Assembly: GCF_049723905.1 (NCBI RefSeq)
Contig: NZ_JBJKFD010000001.1
Span: 1,984,001-2,048,000, forward strand
DNA from: G963665185 sp049723905
Lineage (GTDB): Bacteria > Desulfobacterota > Desulfovibrionia > Desulfovibrionales > Desulfovibrionaceae
DNA length: 64,000 nt
Direction of reading: 5' to 3'
The position numbers were made by a program, and so were the translations under genes. Position 1 is the first letter of the stretch, and each line of letters begins with the position of its first letter. The notes under the pieces are model-generated. The model worked only from the letters and a program-made list of their open reading frames with translations. It was not told where the DNA came from and did no database searches. Shown here one piece after another: positions 35,578 through 45,194 of the stretch.

Positions 35578-37542
35578 ATGGACCAGCAGATCGTCAACAC
35601 CGTCAAAGGGTTGATCATGGACGCTACCCGCCAGGCCAATTCCGGCCACCCCGGCGGAGCCATGTCCTCGGCTGATTACGCCACCATCCTTTTCAAGGAA
35701 TTTCTTAAATTCGACCCGGACAACCCAAACTGGTTCGACCGCGACCGGTTCGTCCTGTCCGCCGGCCATGAATCCATGCTCCTGTACGGCCTGCTGCATC
35801 TCAACGGCTGGCTCGGCATGGACGAAATCAAAAACTTTCGTCAGCTCGGTTCCAAAACGCCGGGCCACCCCGAACACGACATGACCCCTGGCGTGGAAGC
35901 AACCACCGGCCCCCTGGGACAGGGACTTGCCATGTCCGTGGGCATGGCCGTGGCCGAAGCCAAGCTGCGCGACACGCTGGGGCAGGACATCTGTAACCAC
36001 CACACCTACGTTCTGGCCGGCGACGGCGACTTCCAGGAAGGCATCTCCTTTGGCGCCGCCACCCTGGCCGGAGTTTGGGGCCTGGGCAAGCTGATAGCCT
36101 ACTACGACTCCAACAAGGTTCAGCTGGCCGGTCCCACCACCCGCGCGGACTGCACCGACTACCGCAAGATTTACGAAGGCATCTGCTGGCACGTCATTGA
36201 AATCGACGGGCACAACCACGACGAAATCCGCAAGGCCATCCGCGAGGCACAGGCCGAAACCTCCAAGCCCACGCTGATTATCGGCCACACCACCATGGCC
36301 AACGGCACGGCAACCCGCGAAGGCGACTACAACACCCACGGCGCGCCCCTGCCGCCCGAGGAAATCGCCGCCTCCAAGAAAAAACTCGGCCTGGCCGAGG
36401 ACAAGTTCTTCCAGGTGGGCGACGACGTTGTGGCTGCCTACCGCGCCCGCTTTCCGCAGCTGGCCGACGTTTCCAGCCAGTGGAGCAAGCGCCTGAGCGA
36501 CAAGCTTTCCGCCGACGCCTCCTTCAACGACGCCTGGCAGTGGGCCAACAAGAAGCGTGAAGACCTCACCTTCAACTGGCCGGAATTCCCCCCCGGCGAA
36601 AAAGTCGCCACACGCAAGGCCTGGGGCTCTGCCCTCAACGCCCTGATCGACCAGCTCCCCACCCTGGTGGGCGGCTCTGCCGACCTGGACCCCTCCAACC
36701 AGACCGTCAACTTCCGCGACACCACCGGCAACTTCAGCGCCGCCACTCCGGAAGGACGCAACCTGGCCTGGGGCGTGCGCGAATTCCCCATGGGCGTCAT
36801 CTGCAACGGCATTGCCCTGCACGGTGGCCTCATTCCCTTTGGCGCGACCTTCCTGACCTTTTCCGACTACATGCGCAACGCACTGCGCATGTCCGCGCTG
36901 CAAAAGCTGCCCGTGCTCAACATCTACACCCACGACTCGTTCTACCTGGGTGAGGACGGTCCCACGCACCAGTCCATCGAGCACGTTTCCAGCCTGCGGC
37001 TTATCCCGAACATGCTCGTCATGCGCCCGGCAGACGCCAACGAAACCTGCGCCTGCCTGGAACTGGCCCTACGCCAGCCCGAAACACCGTCCTGCATCAT
37101 GCTTACCCGCCAGGGCCTGCCGGTGATGGACTTTGCCGAATACCCCGCCCTTGAGGACGGTCCGGCCAAGGGTGGCTACGTGCTCAAGGACTGTGAGGGC
37201 ACGCCCGATGCGGTCATCGTGGCCAGCGGTTCGGAAGTGAGCCTGGCAATCGAAGCCGCCGCCCTGCTGGAAGGCAAGGCCGTACGCGTGGTCAGCATGC
37301 CCTGCATGGAACTCTTCGACGCACAGGACGAAGCCTACAAAAGCTCCGTCATTCCCGACTCCGCCAAGGTGCTGGCCGCCGCAGAAGCGGGCCGCCCGGA
37401 CCTGTGGCACAAGTACGTAGGCAAAAACGGCGTTATTCTCGGCATTTCCCACTTCGGCCATTCCGCACCGAGCAACGTGCTGGCCGAAAAATACGGTTTT
37501 ACAGCTGAAAACCTCGCGGCCATGATCCGCGAAAAGTTCTAG
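35578..37542 (+). CDS. tkt: Transketolase
   Basis: 654 residues, full length. It is a TPP enzyme moving two-carbon units between pentose phosphates. The TPP-binding motif GDGDFQEGISFGAATLAG is clear. The N-terminal ATRQANSGHPGGAMSSADYA, the pyrimidine-domain VREFPMGVICNGIALHGGLI and DSFYLGEDGPTHQSIEHVSS fit the family. ATG 35578 (MDQQIVNTVKG) gives the family N-terminus. It is 77 bp after rpiB and 8 bp before glpX, whose ribosome site (AGGAGG) overlaps the tkt stop. Confidence 0.95.
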   Translation: MDQQIVNTVKGLIMDATRQANSGHPGGAMSSADYATILFKEFLKFDPDNPNWFDRDRFVLSAGHESMLLYGLLHLNGWLGMDEIKNFRQLGSKTPGHPEHDMTPGVEATTGPLGQGLAMSVGMAVAEAKLRDTLGQDICNHHTYVLAGDGDFQEGISFGAATLAGVWGLGKLIAYYDSNKVQLAGPTTRADCTDYRKIYEGICWHVIEIDGHNHDEIRKAIREAQAETSKPTLIIGHTTMANGTATREGDYNTHGAPLPPEEIAASKKKLGLAEDKFFQVGDDVVAAYRARFPQLADVSSQWSKRLSDKLSADASFNDAWQWANKKREDLTFNWPEFPPGEKVATRKAWGSALNALIDQLPTLVGGSADLDPSNQTVNFRDTTGNFSAATPEGRNLAWGVREFPMGVICNGIALHGGLIPFGATFLTFSDYMRNALRMSALQKLPVLNIYTHDSFYLGEDGPTHQSIEHVSSLRLIPNMLVMRPADANETCACLELALRQPETPSCIMLTRQGLPVMDFAEYPALEDGPAKGGYVLKDCEGTPDAVIVASGSEVSLAIEAAALLEGKAVRVVSMPCMELFDAQDEAYKSSVIPDSAKVLAAAEAGRPDLWHKYVGKNGVILGISHFGHSAPSNVLAEKYGFTAENLAAMIREKF

Positions 37543-37550
37543 GAGGAAGA

Positions 37551-38534
37551 ATGGAAGCTCCTACCCGCAACCTGGCACTCGACCTGGCCCGCGTGACTGA
37601 AGCGGCCGCCCTGTCTTCCGCCCGCTGGCTCGGACGCGGCGACAAGGAATCCGGCGACAAGGCCGCTGTGGACGCCATGCGCAAATCCTTCTCCACCCTG
37701 GAAATCGACGGCCGCGTCATCATTGGCGAAGGCGAGAAGGACGAAGCCCCCATGCTCTACAACGGCGAAAAAGTCGGGTCCGGAAACGGCCCCGGCATGG
37801 ACGTCGCAGTGGACCCCGTGGAAGGCACCCGTCTGCTGGCCTACGGCCGCCCCAACGCCATTTCCGTTGTCGGCATGGCCCCCAAAAACACCATGTTCAA
37901 CCCCGGCCCCAGCTTTTACATGAAAAAGCTGGTCGTGCCCGAAGCCGCACGCGACATCGTGGACATCGACGCACCTGCCGATGAAATGTTGAAAAAGATC
38001 GCCAAGGTCCTGGGCAAAGACGTGGACGACATGACCGTGTTCGTTCTGGACAAGCCGCGCCATGCCAAGATCATCGAAGAAATACGCCGGGCCGGAGCAC
38101 GCATCCTGCTGCACACCGACGGCGACATCACCGGCTCCCTCATGGCCGTGAACCCCAAGTCCGACGTGGACGTGATGATGGGTACGGGCGGCACCCCCGA
38201 GGGCGTGCTCTCCGCCATCGCCATCCGCATCATGGGCGGCGCCATGATCGCCAAGCTGGACCCCCAGCTGGTTGATGAAAAGAACAGCCTCATCGACGCA
38301 GGCATCGACACCCGCCGCGTGTACACGGAAAAAGACCTGGTCAAGAGCGACGACCTGTACTTTTCCGCCACCGGCATTTCCGGCGGATCGTTCCTGGGCG
38401 GCGTAAGCTTCTCCGGTTACGGAGCCACCACGCATACCCTGAGCATGCGCGGGCTCACCGGTTCCATCCGCTACATGGAAGCCGTACACAACTTCGAGAC
38501 CCTGATGAAGGTCAGTAACGTCAAATATGACTAG
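37551..38534 (+). CDS. glpX: Class II fructose-1,6-bisphosphatase GlpX
   Basis: 327 residues. It removes phosphate from fructose-1,6-bisphosphate in gluconeogenesis. The metal and phosphate motifs are GEGEKDEAPMLYNGEKVG and MDVAVDPVEGTRLLAYGRPN; ATGISGGSFLGGV lies near the C-terminus. It is closely coupled to tkt. A strong terminator about 75 bp downstream ends the rpiB-tkt-glpX unit. Confidence 0.95.
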   Translation: MEAPTRNLALDLARVTEAAALSSARWLGRGDKESGDKAAVDAMRKSFSTLEIDGRVIIGEGEKDEAPMLYNGEKVGSGNGPGMDVAVDPVEGTRLLAYGRPNAISVVGMAPKNTMFNPGPSFYMKKLVVPEAARDIVDIDAPADEMLKKIAKVLGKDVDDMTVFVLDKPRHAKIIEEIRRAGARILLHTDGDITGSLMAVNPKSDVDVMMGTGGTPEGVLSAIAIRIMGGAMIAKLDPQLVDEKNSLIDAGIDTRRVYTEKDLVKSDDLYFSATGISGGSFLGGVSFSGYGATTHTLSMRGLTGSIRYMEAVHNFETLMKVSNVKYD

Positions 38535-38607
38535 TACCTGCTTGCGACTGGCCCGGAAGGCTGCGCCTTCCAGTTCGCCTGCACCGTACAGACACTTCAA
38601 AAACAAC

Positions 38608-38641
38608 GCCCCGTGTATCGCAAAGATACGCGGGGCTTTTC
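38608..38641 (+). terminator. Terminator of the rpiB-tkt-glpX operon
   Basis: GCCCCGTGTATC pairs with GATACGCGGGGC (one G-U), loop GCAAA, then TTTT. Its core resembles the inner hairpin of the family B repeats that start 60 bp downstream. Confidence 0.9.
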
Positions 38642-38699
38642 ATTGTATGGGCCGCCAAGCAAACCATCGCTGAGCAGAAGGCACGGCAAACCAGTCCCC

Positions 38700-39056
38700 C
38701 CCAAAAAAGGTGGGAGAACCGAAAAGACTCACCAACGGGAACCAACAAGCTATCACGCCTTTTTCAACATGATGAAAGAAGCACATCGAGCAGCTGCTCA
38801 AAAAAATGAGAGAGCAAGGCATGATGAAGATTCAAGACCGACGCGTATTTTCTTATACATGAGGATTTGAATTTTCCGAAACAACGCAGCTAACATGCCT
38901 TTTTCAGCCTTACCAGGAAGCAACATTATGCAGGCGGCTCAAAAAGGTGGGAGAGCAAGGCGTAAGAAAAATTCAAGGCCGACGCGTATTTCCTGATACG
39001 CGAGGATTTGAATTTTTCGAAACAACGCAGCTATCACGCCTTTTTCAGCCGCCTGC
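38700..39056. repeat. Tandem palindromic repeat array, family B, locus 2
   Basis: Two recognisable units, plus a 5' partial, of the family seen at 13.3-13.8 kb. They share GACGCGTATTT, GAGGATTTGAATTTT, AACGCAGCTA and GCCTTTTTCAGCC, with about 60% identity between loci. The second unit has AAAAATTCAA pairing with TTGAATTTTT, where locus 1 has AAACTCAA with TTGAGTTT: the arms differ but still pair. The array fills the gap between the glpX terminator and the REC-PilZ gene, without a credible gene. Confidence 0.85.
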
Positions 39057-39159
39057 GACTTGACAAAACACCATACGGAAGAGCTAAATATATCTTTTAA
39101 ATTGATCGTACGTATTTTTTGCCCCCTCCAACTCCAGCGACTCAACAACGGATCAAGCC

Positions 39160-40350
39160 ATGGCCGCTTCCTCGCAGCAGATCATCCTCATTGTCGCACC
39201 CGACAAACAAGCGGGACTGCCTCTTGCCAAGTCGCTGAAAGCCCTGGGCAAAGATAACCTGGCGTTTGTACGGACCATGAGTTCCGCCATTGCCAAACTC
39301 CAGGAGGCCGATGTTTCCCTGGTTGTTGCGGACCAATCCGAAGGTTCGGTGGCCGCATTCAAACTGTTCCAGGGACTGCGTAAGGCCAAGCCGTACAAAA
39401 ATCTTCCTTTTATCGGGGTTGTCGGTGCAGACGCGGCAAAACTCGTCAAGGCGGCAGCCAAAGACACTCACGCGCGCTTTATCACCAAACCGCTGGCTCA
39501 GGGCGCCATGCGCGGAGCCATTGGAGAACTGCTCAACGGCTCGTCCGACGCTCCCAGTCCTCCTCCCCACGCCGCCTCTCCCCTGCCAAATAAACCGTCC
39601 GACAAAAAACATTTTCGCACCCTGGAAGGGGGAATCGCCTGTCTGGAAGAGTGTGACGGCGCACAAGCCAAAACAATTTTCGAAAGCGTGCTCAAGGACC
39701 AGGGACCGTCCGCACTGGCCTACATGGGGCTTGCCAACGCGTTCCTGCTGCTGGGACAAAAAAACGGCTACAGAAGCGCCCTGGAACGGGCCGGAGAACT
39801 CGCCTCTCTGCCTGCTCCCGCGGTAAAGGCATCCGAGGCCCGGCCCACGGACGCACCAGCCTCGGCAGAAAAGCCGGAAGCGGAAGGGCAGTCCGACGGA
39901 CTGCATGGAATCTGGCACAAGCTCAACCCCAAGGAACGCCGTCAAAAAGCCCACGACAACTTCACCCCGCGGCATGAAAACCGGGGGTCGCTCCGCCTGT
40001 TTGTTCCCGATTGGCAGGTGCGCCTGATCGACCACAAAATCGATCTGCAGGCCGTGGACCTGAGCGCAACGGGCATTTGTTTTGAAGCCACGCGGCCGCC
40101 TCTGGAAAAGGGGCAGACCATGAACGTGGAATTGATCAACCGGGGAGAGGTGGTCCTTTCCGGCATCAAGCTCCAGGTCATGCGCGTGGAAAAGACCACC
40201 ATCGGCAGCAGCTTCCCCTCGCTCTCACGGCAACAGGAAAACACCCTCACCCACCTCATCACCGAGGAGCAGCGCAAGGGTGCACAGGTTGCCGACGAAT
40301 TCGACATCAAGGGAAAAAAGGAAAAGAAAGTCATCAAACTTTCCTTTTGA
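39160..40350 (+). CDS. Receiver-like plus PilZ-domain protein
   Basis: 396 residues. The N-terminal REC-like domain (about 1-125) has VSLVVADQSEG as the phospho-acceptor strand and ARFITKPL as the Lys region. A middle helical part with a TPR-like unit (ALAYMGLANAFLLLGQKNGY) and a Pro/Ala linker follow. The C-terminal PilZ-like domain has LQAVDLSATGICFEA (the D/NxSxxG motif). An arginine-rich stretch precedes it (RHENRGSLRLF), but not as the standard RxxxR, so c-di-GMP binding is uncertain. A link to the siaD cyclase is possible only in principle. Confidence 0.7.
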   Translation: MAASSQQIILIVAPDKQAGLPLAKSLKALGKDNLAFVRTMSSAIAKLQEADVSLVVADQSEGSVAAFKLFQGLRKAKPYKNLPFIGVVGADAAKLVKAAAKDTHARFITKPLAQGAMRGAIGELLNGSSDAPSPPPHAASPLPNKPSDKKHFRTLEGGIACLEECDGAQAKTIFESVLKDQGPSALAYMGLANAFLLLGQKNGYRSALERAGELASLPAPAVKASEARPTDAPASAEKPEAEGQSDGLHGIWHKLNPKERRQKAHDNFTPRHENRGSLRLFVPDWQVRLIDHKIDLQAVDLSATGICFEATRPPLEKGQTMNVELINRGEVVLSGIKLQVMRVEKTTIGSSFPSLSRQQENTLTHLITEEQRKGAQVADEFDIKGKKEKKVIKLSF

Positions 40351-40416
40351 GCCGTAGCCACCATCCCCCCTTGCCGCCCCAAATTTCACCAACCCGAATC
40401 AGCAAGGCGGTGGACC

Positions 40417-40767
40417 ATGAACGAGAAAATTGCTCTTTTTGGATTCAACGGCGAGGCCATGTGCTTCGTACACGTCCTGCTCAACGCCCTGGACATGCAT
40501 GACAAAGGAAACGACGTCCTCATCGTGGTCGAAGGGGCCAGCGTGAAGGCGCTGGTGGAGGTTGCCGCACAAGGCCATCCGTTCAATGCCCTGTATGCCA
40601 AGGCCCGGGAGGCCGGTCTGTTCGACGGAGCCTGCAAGGCATGTTCTGCCAAGATGGGCGTTCTGGACGCGGTGCAGGCCCTGGACATGCCCTTGCTGGC
40701 CGACATGAGCGGCCATCCGTCCATGGCCGCCTATATGGAACGGGGCTACAAAATCATCACCTTTTAA
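40417..40767 (+). CDS. DsrE/DsrF-like small protein
   Basis: 116 residues. The alpha/beta pattern IALFGFNGEAMCFVHVLLNA, then DVLIVVEGASVKALVEVA, and a two-Cys segment (GACKACSAKMGVLDAV) fit DsrE-like sulfur-relay or peroxiredoxin-like proteins that are frequent in sulfate reducers. The Cys pair could carry sulfane sulfur. The match is by pattern, so the call is cautious. It is a single gene, 66 bp after the PilZ gene and before a strong terminator. Confidence 0.6.
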   Translation: MNEKIALFGFNGEAMCFVHVLLNALDMHDKGNDVLIVVEGASVKALVEVAAQGHPFNALYAKAREAGLFDGACKACSAKMGVLDAVQALDMPLLADMSGHPSMAAYMERGYKIITF

Positions 40768-40791
40768 ACCGCCCTGCCAAAGCACTCTCTT

Positions 40792-40833
40792 CTCCCCCGG
40801 AGCCTGCACACCATCCGGGGGAGTTCTTCTGTT
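40792..40833 (+). terminator. Terminator after the DsrE-like gene
   Basis: CTCCCCCGGA pairs perfectly with TCCGGGGGAG, followed by TTCTTCTGTT. Confidence 0.85.
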
Positions 40834-41003
40834 CACCATTCTTCATTCACACATTTCCCGGCTTTTTCATTCTCCTTGTCTTTTGTTCCAGCTGGACATC
40901 CCACCATTGATATGGTCTATTTTATACAAAGATTTATTTGATACGTACGCCCACCAAGTACGGGTGTCGCCTTTACAATTTGCTTTGCTCAAGGGGTCGT
41001 TCA

Positions 41004-42941
41004 ATGGACGATTACGCCTCCCAGATACTCAGCGTCATCCAGGAAGCGGTTTATGTCCGCGACAGGGATATGAATCTCCTGTTCATGAATCCTGCGGCCG
41101 AGGAACTGGCCGGTTGCACACAGGAAGAAGCCCGGGGTAAAAAATGCTGGGAGCTGTTTGGCGATCCCGCCCTTGCCTGCCGGACCGATTGTCCCGCCGC
41201 CCAGGTCATACGCTCGGGCCTCCCCGCCTCCCTTCTGTGGCGCACCATCCAGGCGTCGGATGGAAGCCTGCACGATATGACGGTTTCCATAACCCCCATA
41301 CTGGAGAATGGAGAAGCCACATGCGCCGTCATGGTCATGGACGACCAGACCCTGCTGCTGAAGATGAAGGAAAATTTGCAGGAACGGCAGCACCAGCACG
41401 AAAAGGCGCAGGCCATTGCCCACCTGGGCCACTGGAAGTTGGATTTCAAAACCCGTCATCTCAGCTGGTCTGATGAGGTTGGCCGCATTTTCGGGTTTTC
41501 CCCGGACAGCTATGAAATGACCATAGAAACCTTTGTTCAGTCCATCCACCCCGAGGATCGGGAGATGGTCATCAACGCCTTCGAACAATCCGTGCAGAAC
41601 AAAACCCACTATTGCATCACCCACCGGGTCGTCCGTCCCGACGGGAGCGTTGTCCATGTGCAGGAACAATGCGAAACCCACTACGACGAGCAGGGTACCC
41701 CGCTCCAGTCCCTGGGAACGGTGCAGGATATCACCGATCGAGTCCACACCGAACAGGAACTGCTCTTCGCCAGGCAACAGGCCGAAGCGGCCAACCACGT
41801 GAAATCCCAATTTCTGGCCAATATGAGCCATGAAATTCGCACCCCCATCAGCGGCATCATGGGCATGCTCCAACTTCTGGAAACAACGGACCTGGACGAA
41901 GAACAGCGCGAATTCATACGGCTGGGCATCGTGTCTTCCAAACGTCTTTCCCGGTTGCTCACCGACATTCTGGACATATCCCGCATCGAAGCCGGCAAAA
42001 TCCGAATAAAAAAGGCTCCGTTCGACGTGCTGGAAACAACGCGCCAAGTCATCGAGCTGTTCCAACCCATGGCCGGACAGGCCGGAGTAAGCCTGCAGCT
42101 GAACATGGACAGCCGCCTGCAGAAACTGGACGAAAAAGTTCTGGGCGACGCCGTGCGCCTGCAACAGATTCTCACCAACATCCTGGGCAATGCCCTCAAG
42201 TTCACGACCACAGGCGGGGTGTCCCTGGATGTGTCTGCCGTGTCCGACACACAGCACAATACCCTGCGGATTCTCTTCTCCGTATCCGATACGGGATGCG
42301 GCATTCCCGACCAGACCCTGCACACCCTTTTCAAGCCATTCTCCCAGGGGCAGGAGGGGTTTTCCAGACAACACCAGGGGGCCGGACTGGGTCTTGCCAT
42401 CACCAAAAATCTCGTGGAATTGATGGGCGGCGTCATGTCCGTGGAAAACGGCCCGGACAAAGGATGTACATTTCACATTTCCATCCCGTTTGCCTTGACG
42501 GACGCCGTCACAATGCAGAACAATGCGGCGCTGGACGAGAACAGCCCCCTGTTGAAGGGCCAGCGCATCCTTGTGGTGGAAGACGACCAGATAAGCAGTT
42601 TTGCCGCGCAAAAACATATTGAAATGGCCGGAGGCAACGTGACGGCTGTGGGGAACGGTCAAGAAGCTTTGCAAAGGCTGCGGAACGAACATTTCGATCT
42701 GGTGCTTATGGATGTGCAGATGCCGGTCATGGATGGCATGGAAACCACCAGGGCCATTCGCAACGGGCAGGCCGGGGGCGACAAGAAAGACATCCGCATC
42801 ATTGCCATGACCGCCTTTGCAATGCCTGGCGACCGGGAACGCCTGCTGGCTTCCGGCATGGACGACTATTTGTCCAAACCCGTCAGCGTAGATGCGTTTC
42901 ACAATGCCCTACGCAAGGTTTTTTACCCCCCTACGGCGTAG
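41004..42941 (+). CDS. PAS-PAS hybrid histidine kinase
   Basis: 645 residues, no membrane segment. PAS 1 (about 5-120) starts QILSVIQEAVYVRDRDMNLL. PAS 2 (about 135-255) has LGHWKLDFKTRHLSWSDEVG. The HisKA box NMSHEIRTPISGIMGMLQL carries the phospho-His near residue 276. HATPase_c has GAGLGLAITKNLVELMGG. A C-terminal REC domain has LMDVQMPVMDGMETTRAIR, with the acceptor Asp near residue 570. It is a cytoplasmic hybrid kinase whose signal and output partner are unknown. ATG 41004 follows AAGGGG; an upstream in-frame ATG lacks one. Confidence 0.9.
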   Translation: MDDYASQILSVIQEAVYVRDRDMNLLFMNPAAEELAGCTQEEARGKKCWELFGDPALACRTDCPAAQVIRSGLPASLLWRTIQASDGSLHDMTVSITPILENGEATCAVMVMDDQTLLLKMKENLQERQHQHEKAQAIAHLGHWKLDFKTRHLSWSDEVGRIFGFSPDSYEMTIETFVQSIHPEDREMVINAFEQSVQNKTHYCITHRVVRPDGSVVHVQEQCETHYDEQGTPLQSLGTVQDITDRVHTEQELLFARQQAEAANHVKSQFLANMSHEIRTPISGIMGMLQLLETTDLDEEQREFIRLGIVSSKRLSRLLTDILDISRIEAGKIRIKKAPFDVLETTRQVIELFQPMAGQAGVSLQLNMDSRLQKLDEKVLGDAVRLQQILTNILGNALKFTTTGGVSLDVSAVSDTQHNTLRILFSVSDTGCGIPDQTLHTLFKPFSQGQEGFSRQHQGAGLGLAITKNLVELMGGVMSVENGPDKGCTFHISIPFALTDAVTMQNNAALDENSPLLKGQRILVVEDDQISSFAAQKHIEMAGGNVTAVGNGQEALQRLRNEHFDLVLMDVQMPVMDGMETTRAIRNGQAGGDKKDIRIIAMTAFAMPGDRERLLASGMDDYLSKPVSVDAFHNALRKVFYPPTA

Positions 42942-43136
42942 TTCCCATTCCGTTTCAATCCTGAAAAGAAGTTCGAAAATAAAAAATTAAAAAAAAGAAC
43001 ACACGGCTTGGATGTTTCCTTCGGACGGCTCGTATATACTCATGAAGACATGCCGGTCTTTCTCACTCGGATTCCCTAAAAGCTGTTTACAAACGGACTC
43101 GCAATACACGCTGTAGCGATCAGATCGGGAAGAAAA

Positions 43137-43682
43137 ATGACTGACCTCAAAAGATGCCTAGAAGGAGACAAGCGGGCTTGGGACGCATTCGTGGACGAGC
43201 ACACCAACGACATATACTGCACGGTGCTGCGAATCTTCCGCACCCGTGTTCCCTGCCCCGACCCGGCGGACGTTATGGACGTGACCCAAAACGTCTTTGT
43301 CCGCCTGGTAAAAAACGACTATAAGCTGCTGCGCAGCTACAATCCGGAAAAGGCGGGCATGCGGACGTGGCTCACCATCATAACCCGGAGCACGACCCTG
43401 GATTTTCTCAAAAGCGGATTTTACGGTGCACGGATCAAGCTGATAACGGACGAGGACGTGGAAGAACTGGGCCGCAACGATCCCCCCTGGCCCAAGGGAG
43501 TCGACATCCCCAAACAGCTTTTGACCCCTCGCCAGGAAATGGTCCTGCGCATGCTCTTCGAGGACGACTGCGGCACGGATGACGTAGCCAAGATACTCGG
43601 AGTGAATCGCCAGACAGTACGAAGCATCAAACATCAGGCCCTGACCAGGCTACGCGATCATTATTCTCCAGAATGTGCATAA
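43137..43682 (+). CDS. ECF-type sigma factor
   Basis: 181 residues. Sigma region 2 is seen in ADVMDVTQNVFVRLVKNDYK and GMRTWLTIITRSTTLDFLK. Region 4 is TPRQEMVLRMLFEDDCGTDD followed by the HTH VAKILGVNRQTVRSIKHQAL. It should direct RNA polymerase to a small regulon. The gene 88 bp downstream encodes a zinc-finger anti-sigma, the usual partner. The upstream 195 bp are AT-rich and probably carry the promoter. Confidence 0.85.
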   Translation: MTDLKRCLEGDKRAWDAFVDEHTNDIYCTVLRIFRTRVPCPDPADVMDVTQNVFVRLVKNDYKLLRSYNPEKAGMRTWLTIITRSTTLDFLKSGFYGARIKLITDEDVEELGRNDPPWPKGVDIPKQLLTPRQEMVLRMLFEDDCGTDDVAKILGVNRQTVRSIKHQALTRLRDHYSPECA

Positions 43683-43770
43683 ACTTCGTACAAAAAGTGC
43701 CGATAGGAAGGTTCGGCAGGAATTTACGCTTGTTATAAAAAATTTCGTCAACCCCAAAGGAGTTGGTTCC

Positions 43771-44061
43771 ATGGAAGGAACGAAGACACCAGGGAAGGAT
43801 CTGCCCACTACGGACGACTGCATGGATTCAATGACCATGGCGTCCTACCTGGACGGAACACTGGATGAGGCACAGCAGGCCGCCTGTGAAGCACACTTTG
43901 CGACCTGCGCCGATTGCCGCCAAGCCTTGGCGGAACTGAACGGGCTGCTCAGCGATGAGTCCATTGTGGTGCCTTCTGTGGTACGTGAACGGGCAAAGCG
44001 CCTGGTGCAGCACAAGGAGGAGAACTCCTCGACAACAGAAACAGACAGCAAACCAGCATAG
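43771..44061 (+). CDS. Soluble zinc-finger anti-sigma factor (zf-HC2)
   Basis: 96 residues. The zinc-binding signature is CMDSMTMASYLDGTLDE followed by HFATCADCRQALAEL (HxxxCxxC), as in ZAS anti-sigma factors. There is no membrane helix, so it is of the cytoplasmic RsrA/ChrR-like kind, and the His-Cys cluster may respond to redox state or zinc. ATG 43771 follows AAAGGAG. It is paired with the ECF sigma factor upstream. Confidence 0.8.
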   Translation: MEGTKTPGKDLPTTDDCMDSMTMASYLDGTLDEAQQAACEAHFATCADCRQALAELNGLLSDESIVVPSVVRERAKRLVQHKEENSSTTETDSKPA

Positions 44062-44378
44062 GGGAAACGCTTTCCCACCCCGTCCCGCCACAGCAGCGGG
44101 ACAACGTGCCTGTCTCGCGCCTCTCCCCCATCTGCGGCGTCCGCCGCACAGCGCGAGAAATCTAAAGCACTTTTCCTGTTTCCCCCCACCATAAAGCCCG
44201 GCCAGGGCAGACACGCGGCGTGTTCCGCGCACGGACGAGTGCGCTCTTCCGCTCTCTCCTATGGCCTGGTTACGAATTTCCGAGTTGCCGACCGGCATGT
44301 CTTCGCGTGGCGATTACTTGGAACAGGGACGCAAAGGTCCTGTTCCACCAGCAACAACGCAGCGACGCGGAGGCAATT
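44062..44378. other. Leader region upstream of flgD with an inverted repeat
   Basis: No gene is supported. GTCCCGC/GCGGGAC (44083-44102) may be a weak stop for the anti-sigma gene. A hairpin GGAACAGG / CCTGTTCC at 44320-44347 lies about 30 bases before flgD and may affect its expression. I searched for sigma-28 and sigma-54 flagellar promoters by eye and saw none convincing. Confidence 0.4.
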
Positions 44379-45176
44379 ATGGCAACCGTTACCGACGTAA
44401 CATCATATCTGAACGCACTTCAGCCCCCGGGCAAGACCACTCCGTCCAAGGACCTGGACAAGGACGATTTTCTTAAACTGTTCCTTACCCAGCTCTCACA
44501 CCAGGATCCCCTTAATCCCATGGAGGACAAGGAGACCCTGGCCCAGCTCGCGCAATTCTCCAGCCTGGAGCAACTGGCCAATCTGAACAGCCAGATGACC
44601 AACATTGCCGAGGCTCTTACTGCACAGCAATTCCAGAATGCTTCCAACTACATAGGCAAGTCCGTATTGGCTTCCGGAAACCAGGTTGTCCTCGAAAAGG
44701 GCAAGGCCACGGACATCACCTATGCCATTGCCGAAGACGCCAAGGAAGTTACCGCCAATATCAAGGATAAGGACGGCAACATCGTGGATACCGTCAAGAT
44801 TGGCCCCAAGGAAGCCGGACAATACGAATTTTCGTGGAACGGCCGGGGCTACAACGGCGCGACCATGTCCGACGGTACCTACACTGTGGAATTCACCGCC
44901 ACGGACGAAAACGGCGGAGCGGTTCTGACCTCCACCCAGGTAGCCGGCAAGGTGGAAAGCGTGAGCATGTCAAAAGGCGGGGTGGTTCTGGAACTGGAAG
45001 ACGGCCGCACCGTGGCACTGAACAACGTCTACACCATCACCAATGCCGACAAAACATCCAAGCCCGACGACAAGGCCGACAACGGCGACAAGAACAATAC
45101 TGGTGACAAGGGCAATACTGGCGACACGGGCAAGACCGACGGTACGGACGACAACAAAGAAAGCAAGGCAGCATAG
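44379..45176 (+). CDS. flgD: Flagellar hook-assembly protein FlgD
   Basis: 265 residues. FlgD caps the growing hook and helps FlgE add. The N-terminal LDKDDFLKLFLTQLSHQDPL and MEDKETLAQLAQFSSLEQLA are the FlgD signature; the middle GQYEFSWNGRGYNGATMSDG is the FlgD Ig-like/tudor part. The last about 35 residues are low-complexity D/K/G/N/T (KADNGDKNNTGDKGNTGDTG), unusual for FlgD. ATG 44379 follows GGAGG. It starts the flgD-E-K-L operon. Confidence 0.93.
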   Translation: MATVTDVTSYLNALQPPGKTTPSKDLDKDDFLKLFLTQLSHQDPLNPMEDKETLAQLAQFSSLEQLANLNSQMTNIAEALTAQQFQNASNYIGKSVLASGNQVVLEKGKATDITYAIAEDAKEVTANIKDKDGNIVDTVKIGPKEAGQYEFSWNGRGYNGATMSDGTYTVEFTATDENGGAVLTSTQVAGKVESVSMSKGGVVLELEDGRTVALNNVYTITNADKTSKPDDKADNGDKNNTGDKGNTGDTGKTDGTDDNKESKAA

Positions 45177-45194
45177 CCCTGCAAGGAGAGCAGC

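Noticed and set aside
38840..39030. tRNA-like TTCAAATCC on the minus strand
   Set aside because: Part of the family B repeat; no cloverleaf forms around it. No tRNA or rRNA gene was found in the window.
44220..44378. N-terminal extension of flgD
   Set aside because: The family N-terminus and a GGAGG site fix the start at 44379.
44062..44378. Possible sigma-28 or sigma-54 promoter for the hook operon
   Set aside because: Candidates around TAAAGCAC and TGGCGATTACTTGG lack the required spacing or the second element.
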